From contig NC_033633.1 of NCBI RefSeq assembly GCF_001540865.1, positions 5,578,046 to 5,642,045 of the forward strand: a stretch of 64,000 bases of DNA, in the 5' to 3' direction. Position numbers and translations under genes: made by a program. Each line of letters begins with the position of its first letter. Positions within the stretch are counted from its first letter, which is position 1. The notes beneath the pieces were generated by a model, which did not search any database, was not told where the DNA came from, and saw only the letters and a list, made by a program, of their open reading frames with translations. The DNA is from Ananas comosus. Its lineage: Eukaryota > Streptophyta > Magnoliopsida > Poales > Bromeliaceae. This document shows, in pieces, positions 46,601 to 55,300 of this stretch.

Positions 46601-46845
46601 GGTTGTAGGCCAATGTTGAAAATAAAAATTTTAAAATATTTTTTACATTATATATTGGCCAATTTTTATAAAAAATATATTGGTTTTGAGATTTTGCAAA
46701 AGTGGGCCAAGCTGCAAATTCGACGGTTGTAGGCCTATGTAGAAAATAAAAATTTTAAAATATTTTTTAGATTATATATTGGCCAATTTACATAAAAAAT
46801 TCACTAGTTTTGAGATTTTGCAAAAGTTGGCCACATTTTTCTTTT
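46601..46845. repeat. Tandem duplication, two units of 124 bp
   Basis: GGTTGTAGGCC starts at 46,601 and again at 46,725. Each unit continues with AAAATAAAAATTTTAAAATA, ATATATTGGCCAATTT and TTTTGAGATTTTGCAAAAGT. It lies between the CHLD promoter region and the truncated chromovirus. Confidence 0.85.
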
Positions 46846-47014
46846 TTATAGATTCGGTCTGAATTTTTTGCCACCGGACGAAAATGCCCTCGGTCCGCTC
46901 CACCCGTACTCCCTCACATATGTATAAAATACGGTACGGCCTACTACAGCGGGTTACGTCAACTAATTTTTCAAAATTCAAACCAAATCGCGCCACACTA
47001 TTCGCCAACCTTGT

Positions 47015-47473
47015 GAAGACTTCGTGGTCTATTGCGACGCCTCACGGGTAGGATTGGGGTGTGTACTCTTACAACAAGACCGGATCATTACTTAAGCTTT
47101 GCGCCAGTTGAAGGGCTATGAAAGGAATTACCTAACTCATGATTTCGATCTCATGGCAATAGTGTTTGCCCTTAAGCTGTGCAGGCACTATCTCTATGAA
47201 CCATACTGCGAGGTTTTCACAGATCATCAGAGTCTGAAGTATCTCTTCACCCAGAACGAACTAAACCTCAGGCAGAGGCGATGGCTAGAGCTCCTAAAGG
47301 ATTATGACCTCTCTATCCAGTATCATTCGGGAAAGGCGAATGTCGTGACTGACGCCTTGAGCTGGAAGCAATCTTCAGCCGAGTTGTCCTTTATGATTAC
47401 GAAGCAGGATCGTCTTGTGGAGGAGTTCAACTGTCTGGAGTTAGAGGTTGTTTCCACTGGGGCCACGGCCTAA
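47015..47473 (+). pseudogene. Chromovirus RNase H region
   Basis: Frame with a TAA at 47,094, then [60 protein letters not shown] and [13 protein letters not shown], the standard RNase H end of plant chromoviruses. It stops at 47,471 after a shortened linker. Confidence 0.9.
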
Positions 47474-47639
47474 TTGATGACCCTAGTCAGCCCACGTTGA
47501 TAGAGCGGATTGTGCTCGGATAGCAGAGTGACCCGTACTTGCAGAAGGTGTGTGCGGATGTCGAGTAGGGCAAGGAAGGGGACTTCTGTATCCATTCTAA
47601 CAGATCTCTTCGTTTTAGAGGTAGGTGGTGTGTGCTTGA

Positions 47640-48487
47640 TAATTCGAGGTTGAGGAATGATATCATATCCGAGGCGCATCGATCCCCGTATACCGTACAT
47701 CCCTGCGGAACCAAAATGTATCGCGACCTAAAGCAGAACTTCTGGTGGCCAGGGATGAAGTTAGACGTGGCATAGCACGTGGCTCAGTGCTTTGTTTGTC
47801 AGCAGGTGAAGGCCACGCACCAGCGACCAGTGGGAAAGCTGCAACCACTTCCGGTGCTTGTATGGAAGTGGGAACAAATCTCGATGGATTTCGTCATGGG
47901 ATTACCTCGATTGCAACGAAGTCACGATGCGATCTGGGTCATAGTGGACCGGTTGACGAAATCGGCTCATTTCCTACCGGTGGATACTACTTGGTCCTGA
48001 GATCGGCTGGCGCAATTGTATATTGACGAGATTGTTCGGCTTCACGGAGTACCGGTGTCGATCGTATCGGATCGGGACACTCGCTTTGTACCCCAGTTTT
48101 GGTAGAGCTTGCAGCAAACCATAGGTACGAAGTTGAATTTCAGTGCAACCTTCCATCCCTAGAGTGACGGTCAGTTGAAGTGAGTCATCCAGACTCTCGA
48201 GGACATGCTTCGTGTGTGCGTCTTGGATTAGGGCGAAGGGTGTTTCAAATACTTGCCACTAGTGGAGTTCACCTATAATAATAATTATCAGGTGAGCATC
48301 GGGATGGCACTATACGAGGCTTTGTATGGGCGTCAATGTCAGTCTCCTATTTGCTAGAACGATGTCGGGGAACACCGGGTGATCGGGGCAGACTTCGTAG
48401 AAGACGCAGACACAAAAATTCGCATTGCGAGAAAGCAGCTTTTGACTGCACAGAGTCGACAGAGGAGCTACGCGAACCAGCGACGAC
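47640..48487 (+). pseudogene. Chromovirus integrase
   Basis: The zinc-binding part [18 protein letters not shown] lies at 47,773. The core follows: [11 protein letters not shown] (about 47,886), [17 protein letters not shown] and [14 protein letters not shown] (about 48,060) carry the two Asp of the DDE triad, and TLEDMLRVCVLD (about 48,190) the Glu. At least six stops interrupt it (47,774; 48,000; 48,104; 48,163; 48,181; 48,229). The frame is cut by the MITE at 48,488 just before the GPY-type C-terminal part. Confidence 0.9.
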
Positions 48488-49044
48488 TAGGAGTGGCAAT
48501 CCAGCTTTATTTTTATATATAATATATATTCATAAATAAATATATATATTTATATTTAATTTATTTAATATATTTATATTTTATATACATAAGCTCGACA
48601 ATAGCTCGGCTTGTGTTCGCTCAACTGGGGTCGAGCACAAGCCGAGCAAATTATTTGCTCGGCTTTTTAAGCCGAGCACAAGCCGAGCAAATGATTTGCT
48701 CGCTCAGCTAGAGCACGAGTAAAGCTCGGCTTGTGCTCGGCCGAGCGCTTGTCGCNATAAAAAAAATTATTTATATGTAAAGTTTCAATTATTAGATCAA
48801 AGTCTAATGAATAAGATTTTATAAATTTATTTTTTATATATATTCAATCTAATCTTTTTAATTTATTGTTCGTTGGCCAACTCGTGAGCCAGCTCGTGTT
48901 CGACTCGTTTATTAACGAGCCGAACATGAGCTGAATTTTTTGGCTCGATACTTTAGCGAGCCAGCTCGTGTTCGGCTCATTTATTAAATGAGCCGAACAC
49001 GAGCCGACCCCAGCTCGCTCGTGCTCGGCTCGTTTACACCCCTA
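48488..49044. mobile_element. hAT-type MITE in chromovirus integrase
   Basis: The termini are TAGGAGTGG on the left and ACACCCCTA on the right, imperfect inverted repeats. The flanking 8 bp are GCGACGAC (48,480-48,487) and GCGACGGC (49,045-49,052), a hAT-length target duplication with one mismatch. The interior has an AT-rich left part, then AGCTCGGCTTGTGCTCG words and their reverse complements, a strong fold-back with an N at 48,756 in its loop. A relative lies at 25,396-25,877. Confidence 0.82.
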
Positions 49045-49134
49045 GCGACGGCGTGATATGGAGTTCCAAGTCGGTGAGCACGTGTTGCTCAAGGTATCGC
49101 CATCCAGGGGATCAAGCGGTTCAGTTTGTGGAAC

Positions 49135-49226
49135 AAGCTTGCATGCCTGCAGGTCGACTCTAGAGGATCCCCGGGTACCGAGCTCGAATTCGCCCTATAG
49201 TGAGTCGTATTACAATTCACTGGCCN
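49135..49226. other. Cloning-vector sequence (BAC polylinker and T7 promoter)
   Basis: AAGCTT at 49,135 continues as GCATGCCTGCAGGTCGACTC and TAGAGGATCCCCGGGTACCG, the ordered HindIII-SphI-PstI-SalI-XbaI-BamHI-SmaI-KpnI-SacI-EcoRI polylinker. Then follow CCCTATAGTGAGTCGTATTA (T7 promoter, reversed) and ACAATTCACTGGCC of lacZ alpha. This order is that of HindIII-cloned BAC vectors such as the pBeloBAC11/pIndigoBAC series. A single N at 49,226 closes it. Confidence 0.98.
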
Positions 49227-49435
49227 TGAATTTTTTGGCTCGATACTTTAGCGAGCCAGCTCGTGTTCGGCTCATTTATTAAATGAGCCGAACACGAGCC
49301 GACCCCAGCTCGCTCGTGCTCGGCTCGTTTACACCCCTAGCGACGGCGTGATATGGAGTTCCAAGTCGGTGAGCACGTGTTGCTCAAGGTATCGCCATCC
49401 AGGGGATCAAGCGGTTCAGTTTGTGGAACAAGCTT
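49227..49435. repeat. 209-bp artefactual duplication of 48,932-49,140
   Basis: The sequence from TGAATTTTTTGGCTCGATAC to GGAACAAGCTT is the same in both copies. The first ends at the vector HindIII site and the second continues into genomic sequence. This is an uncollapsed overlap between one BAC insert end and the neighbouring clone. The real sequence should lack 49,141-49,435 (or the equivalent). Confidence 0.95.
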
Positions 49436-49699
49436 AGTCCGCGGTTCGTTGGACCATTTGAGATCCTGGAGCAGGTTGGTCAAGTGGCATATAGATTGGC
49501 TTTTTCTCCGAGTCTTGCGCGGTGCACAATGTATTTCACTTGTCCATGCTTCGGAAGTACATTCCAGATCCGTCCTATGTTATCAGTCCGATGACTATCC
49601 AGCTGAGGGAGGATCTGAGTTACGATAAGGCTCCGATACGGATATTAGCGCCTGAGGTGAAGCAGTTACGAAACAGGAGTATCCCGTATGTGAAAGTTC
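49436..49699 (+). pseudogene. Chromovirus integrase C-terminus and start of chromodomain
   Basis: After LLKVSPSRGSSG and FGPFEILEQVGQVAYRLA-like coding with one frame shift (about 49,500), the frame gives NVFHLSMLRKYIPDPSYVIS and QLREDLSYDKAPIRILAPEV, ending RNRSIPYVKV. This is the conserved run into the chromodomain of Tekay/Del elements. The solo LTR interrupts it after GTT at 49,698. Confidence 0.86.
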
Positions 49700-52246
49700 T
49701 GTGAGGAAGTGAATTCTCGAAATCCGAGAGTTTGACTTCGTCCAGGATCGACTAATAGTCGAGAGAATACCCTTTGGGGGAGCTAAAGTTATCCAAAATA
49801 CAAAAAGTGCATTGGAGTTGAGTCCGCGAGAGCATATAGTGCAAAACCTGCACTGGGCTGAAGTTGCTCTTAGGGACCGGTCTCTGGCAAGGAGAGACCG
49901 GTCCCCGAGGCTGGTGGTTGCTGGGGATCTTTGATGCAACCGGTCCCTGGCTGAGGGATCGGTTCCCGTGTGCGACGCCAGCGAGAGAAGGCCAAAATCG
50001 GCTAAGTCCTGAAAATCGAGCTCTCGGGGACTGGTCTCCGGAGGACCGGTCTCCCAGAGAGAGACCGGTTCCCGTACGCGAAGGGGCCTTCTGGCCGCGG
50101 GGACTGCTCTCGGGGACCGGTCTCCCCGACGAGGGACCGGTCCCTCTGGGCAAAAAGTGCCTAGTAAGGGCAGTGCAAGGATGGAAAAGTGGAAGGGTTT
50201 AAGTGCAAAATGGCCATCATATGAGGGGTGTATATAGGAAATTACCCTCTCTCTCCCTTATTCTCATCCCCCTCACTCTCTCTCACACTCTCCCTCTCTC
50301 TCTCTAGAAAGAGAAGAAGAACAAGAGGAACAAGAATGAGAGGAAGAAAAAGGAGGAGAAGAACAAGGTGGAGAAGAAGAAGGAGATCAAGGAAAAGGCC
50401 TTGGACACCTTCACCTCTCTTTTCTCTCACCATTGGAGTAGCTCAAGAGGTAAGCTACTAAACCCTAGCTTCTAGAACTTAGGGTTTTTGGGTTTGAGCT
50501 TTAGAAATGGGGTCAAATGGACCCCTAGCACCATTCCTGGTGGATCAAAGCTAGTGGCTAGGGTTCATGGTGCAAATGGCAAGATGGAGCCCTAGGGCTC
50601 CAAAATGGGGTTTTTAGTAAAGTATGAGATTGATCTCATTTGAGGCCTTGTAAACCTAATTGGCGAAGTCGATTTCACGATTCGACTAGTGGATTGGGAG
50701 CTATCGGCGAAATATGGCCGATTTAGCATTGTCTTGGACCAAGGAACCTTTTCGTAAAGTTCGTCGAGGAATATTTCTAAAGCCTCTACATCGATAAAAG
50801 GTGGGGGATGCGATACGAAACTTTCGAACTCCTTTCTATGTCTTAGATTGCATTTAATCTCATCTCTTACATGTTGCATTGTAGGATTGCATAGTAGTAC
50901 CATTTCTTATTCTTTCTAATTGATAACCTGTGTACTTGGAACGCTTAGTAACTTAGATAGGTGAGGATTGGGTCGGAACATGAATCCTATGATGCGAAAG
51001 AAGAGAGAGAACCCGATGGGGGTGTTGATGACATAGAAAGTGGTATTTAATGTTAAAGAACAAACGAGTGGCATCCAAATATTAAAGAATAACGAGTGGC
51101 ATTAATGTAGTGTAAATGACACTAGAGGTTTGAGAACCTAGGGATAGGTGGATCCCTTAGAAAATGCCTTGTGGATAAAGAACTTAGTAAACCTAAGTAC
51201 CCTCACATGGAGAGGTTGTCGATGAGTTATTGAGATATTGACCCTAGTTGTAGGGTATCCTCACTTGGAGATGATAGATCTAGCTCACAGTCTGCTTTTG
51301 GGGTGGTATAGCCATCCATATCCCCACATGAAGAGGATTGTCGTCGAGTACTCCGGAGTGTCGGGCGATTAGGACCACTTGGAGGTCCGGACCACATGGA
51401 GGTCCGCAGACGGTCCCGGGCTTGGGAGCACTTGGAGCTCCCTCCCCACTTTGGGATTGAAAAGTGAGTTATTGGCGAACCCAAGGGCTTCGCTACAGAT
51501 TGGGTAAAAGAACAGTGAACAATGTCATTGAACATTATTATTCGAACATGAATCAAATTCGTTAGCATGATAGTAAACCTTTACTATATGATGCATGCAT
51601 TCATTACACATGATTATGGGTATAGTAGCATAGTTTTCCTACTATCGCATTTACAGCTTTCAAATATCTATCTATCTATCTATATGTTGTTGCTTATGCC
51701 CACTTGGACCTAGTGGGGAGATCGGCAGAGTCGGCGGCCGAGCCCACTGAAAACTATGAAAGATAGTTCTCACCCCACTCTATTTCCAGTGGTAGGTACA
51801 GGGCTGCCGAAAGAGGACTGCGGCAAGGGCATCGCGCCTGACCAGTGAGACCGTGGTAGTATAGTAGCTTACCTTTTTGCATTAGTACACCTATGTATTG
51901 AGAGAGATTCATTGTAGGTGAGGATTTGGAGAGCTATGTATTTTGGATGAAAGATGTATTCATTTAAAGAAAATGATGTAAATGAAAAGGATGAACTATT
52001 GTAATAGTTAGCAAAGTACTCTCTTTATTTCACATGTTATTCCTGTGGATTACTTGCTCTTGTAGTTGCTGGTACTATTTGTGCCCCGTTGAATGTGTAT
52101 GTTTAGAATTTAAATTCCTGGAAAATTCTTGTACACATTCTTGTTGTGAGCCTTGGGCGAACAGGGAAGGTGCTGTCCGTTCGGCGGTCTGCTCGCCGCG
52201 CCCGAATCGTGCCAAATTAGTAGTGGTTTCGGGGCGGGGCGTGACA
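49700..52246 (+). mobile_element. Solo LTR 8 (family F) in the chromodomain, the reference copy
   Basis: It starts TGTGAGGAAGTGAATTC and ends CGGGGCGTGACA, with AGTTC at 49,695-49,699 and 52,247-52,251. Order of parts: seven ACCGGT palindromes (49,876-50,145), TATA-like TGTATATAGG (50,229), CT-rich leader (50,245-50,305), a GA-rich tract (50,306-50,400), the GGAGGTCCGGACC unit (51,380), an ATCT microsatellite (51,667), the TTCTCACCCC box (51,777) and CTGTCCGTTCGGCGG (52,174). No coding domain. Confidence 0.93.
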
Positions 52247-52251
52247 AGTTC

Positions 52252-52346
52252 AGTGGGAGAAACATGAGGAACGCGAGGCTACATGGGAGCTTGAGACGGC
52301 TATGTGGGAGCGGTATCCTCAGTTGTTTAGGGGAGGTGTATGATTA
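52252..52346 (+). pseudogene. Chromodomain end of the chromovirus
   Basis: The frame gives WEKHEEREATWELETAMWER-like sequence (one residue altered) and YPQLFRGG with TGA at 52,342. This is the aromatic-rich chromodomain tail that normally ends the integrase of chromoviruses. It continues the frame broken at 49,699. Confidence 0.85.
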
Positions 52347-52370
52347 AGTTTCGAGGACAAAACTTCTTGT

Positions 52371-52383
52371 AAAGGGAGGATAA
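52371..52383 (+). promoter_or_regulatory. Polypurine tract
   Basis: AAAGGGAGGATAA lies directly before the TGTAATATC start of the 3' LTR, the expected position of the plus-strand primer. Confidence 0.8.
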
Positions 52384-55300
52384 TGTAATATCTAAGACAG
52401 TTAAATTAGGGGAATTCAAAATTCAAATTTGAATTTGATTTAAATTTAATTTTTATATATATAATATGTGTATATATGGGTGTTGTGTTTGGAACCGGAG
52501 AGAGGATGGGTTCCGTCACAAATATGCAACCAATTTGGGCATAACCAAATCGAGATCTTGATGGTTCGGCAGTGCCGGAAGTGTTGGCGCAGTCCGTTCG
52601 CAAATCCAACGGACGGATCTCTTGATATCACGCGATCTTCGAGAAGGGATCGAAATTGGCAAAACAGAGTTTTTGCAAAAACCCCTATATTTTATGTACC
52701 AAATTACGTGAAATCACTCTTGGAGGTGCATGCGCGCGATTTACACGCGCTATGAGGGACTCAACACAAAATAGCAAGAATTAGAGGACTTATACGCAAA
52801 TATGCACATTGTATGTATAGAAAATTTAGGGTTTTGATGACCCTGACCCTAACCCTTACCCTAACCCTAGCCTTGCCCCCCCTTAACTGAGCCCTTAGCC
52901 GCCTCCCTTCCCTCACCCTCGTGCACCGCGGGCTCCCTGACCACCGGCGACCGCGCTCCGGCTGGCCAACCACCACCACAGCCACCATCTCTCCCTCTCC
53001 CTCTCATATTGCCACCCTTCCCTCCCTTCATCCCTGCCCGGGAGTCACCAGGGGGCTCCTCCCCCTCGGGCCCCTCACCGACGACTTCCCGTGACTCCGG
53101 CGACCTTCTCCCGCCGGCTGCCCGACTGCTGCTTGCTCGCGGCCAACTTTTGGCTAGCATGGCCGAACCTGGTCACACCGCCTTCCTCGTCGCCGACAGC
53201 CACCCCCTCACCTCCCCCTCAGTACCAGAAGAGGCCCGCGCCCCTTCTTCAGGCGACCCCGGCCATCGTCTTTGCCGGAGAAGGAACCGCAAGCCCGAAC
53301 TGCATTCGTGTGGGCTCGGGTTGCCCCCGCGCTGCCACCACCGCCTCCCGCCGCCAGCCAGCATAAGCGCGGGCCTCCCCCGGTTGGCTGCACCCCCCTG
53401 CCGCACGCCGCCAAGCCGCCGCCGGCTGTGAGAGCCCCTGCCTACGGCTAGCCATTAAGGCTATTTTTTTTAGGCCTTTCTCACTATTCCGGTGACCTGG
53501 GTAGATTCCGACACCTCCAGAGATGAGCATAGTGATCCCTAGTCAATGTTGATCATAGTGCTCACCTCATTTGGGGTCGGCAAGCCCGGATCTGAGAGTT
53601 CGGCCAGGTTTGCTCCTCGTGCGCATCGTTCATTGAAGTTTGGCTCGCTCCCGTGCATCCCACAGCAACCTGCGGTGCTTCGGACAGTGAGCACAGCCTT
53701 CGCCTCGCCAAGACCTACCAACTCGTGTCTCGGCTGACCTCGAAAATCATCGATTAGGGCAACAATCCATGAAACCTCTCTAGTTACATAAAATATTGAG
53801 GATTCTTGTAATGGTAGGGTTTTTATGCAAAATATAGCCCGGCGGCTACTGCAAGCAGCATGTATACATGGTGGACGACCTTTGGACTGATCGTCCAAGG
53901 TCCGAAGCCCTTCGAGGAGGTCGAATGTCCATTTTGGTATTTTTTTGGTGAAATCCGCCGGCGAAACGCGATTTCTGGTTGGATTTCATCCGACAATGTT
54001 GGAACACCCTACGTTTTGTCATCGAGCCTTGTTGGTTGGTCACTTACGTCATTTCAGGAGTTTGGAGATGACGGGTAAGCGGCGGAGGGTTCCAGTGTCG
54101 AAATTGACAATTCCAGGAACTCGGGTTGGAACGACTATCTGACGATAATCATTTCGACATGAGTTTTGTTGTTGGCAACCTAGATACCCAAATTGATGTG
54201 TTTTAAGGCAGCGGGTGACTCGTGGCACGAGTTGGTGAGTTCCGAGATACTTAATAGGTCTCGACGGCATCCCGGTGTGATTTTGGGATTTCTGGCAAGT
54301 TACGGTAATCGGTTTTGGGAAACCGATTCCATGGAAAATGTGTAGGGTTTGTGAGTTGTGTATTGTGGATTAGTGGGTTGGACACTGACATGGTGTACCC
54401 TCCGTAGGTCCGGTTGTTGATCTTGTACAGTTCGGAGACAGGCGCGACACTGATATAGGTGAGTACTTCGATTCGAAGTCGGTCTAGTGGTGCACGCTCG
54501 GTGGCCTTCCCTCAACCCTCTCTCTTTATTTTTCTCGCATTACCAATGTTTGTCGAGCCTAGCACCATATAACTTCATTACATATTGCTCTACTTAATTA
54601 TTTTCATATCGATTACTATGATCTAGAAGTAAAGCGATTGCTTGTTTATCATACCTGAGGATTTTGACATCAGTGTGACCTAGTTTTAGTATCCCTGGTT
54701 TTTGGGTTGCCAGTGAGATTTCAACATCTGAGGCTTGTCGACACATCTGGAGAGTGTCGAGACAAGTCCGAGTCGTTTTGACGCGAAATAGATGCAAAAC
54801 AGACTCAGTGTCACGCGAGAGCAGGATTTTAACACTGAAATTTGCAAATTGCAGATTGTCAGTATTGAGTACTGGTACCACACAGGGGAGTACTGGTACC
54901 CCAGTATAATTTTTCCCAATTGCTGCTCTTGGGTTGTCATTACTGATGCTGGGTACCGGTACGGCATTGGCCTGGTACCGGTACTCTAGAGTAGGTGAGG
55001 GGCCTTTTGGTCTTTTGATGCCTCGTGGACTTCACCCTTATCCCCCACCACTTATATAGGATAGAGAGGTAGTGAGGGAGCTTCTATGTACTATTTCCTC
55101 TCTCTCTGTAGACGTTGATCGTGGCTTGGTGGAAGTTGCGGATCGAGCTTAGATCGTCGTCGACGTTGCGCCGAGGAGCCGTTCGAGCGTACGTGCGTCG
55201 TGGTAGTGCCGTTGGAGGTCGAGCGTGCGCGTGGGTTCCGCTTCTTTCGACTTCTCGCCGTTGTTGGACTCGCTTTTGAGGTGGGTTGAAGTTACCGGAA

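Larger units (their letters stand above)
47005..52383 (+). mobile_element. 5'-truncated chromovirus (Ty3/gypsy, Tekay/Del type), internal part
   Basis: The element enters at the end of RT (DFVVYCDASRVGLGCVLLQQ at 47,018) and proceeds through RNase H, integrase and chromodomain to a purine tract AAAGGGAGGA (52,371) and its 3' LTR at 52,384. The 5' LTR, gag, protease and most of RT are missing. Insertions: a hAT MITE (48,488-49,044), a vector artefact with repeat (49,135-49,435) and a solo LTR (49,700-52,246). Nearly all its stops fall where the family has Gln, Arg or Trp codons, consistent with C-to-T decay. Confidence 0.9.

Noticed and set aside
49179..49215. T7-type promoter as a biological signal
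   Set aside because: It is embedded in an ordered multiple-cloning site and lacZ sequence, so it is vector.
52838..52870. CCCTAA-like run as an interstitial telomere
   Set aside because: It is short, degenerate (CCCTGA, CCCTTA variants) and at the same position as a weaker run in other copies of this LTR family, so it is part of the LTR.
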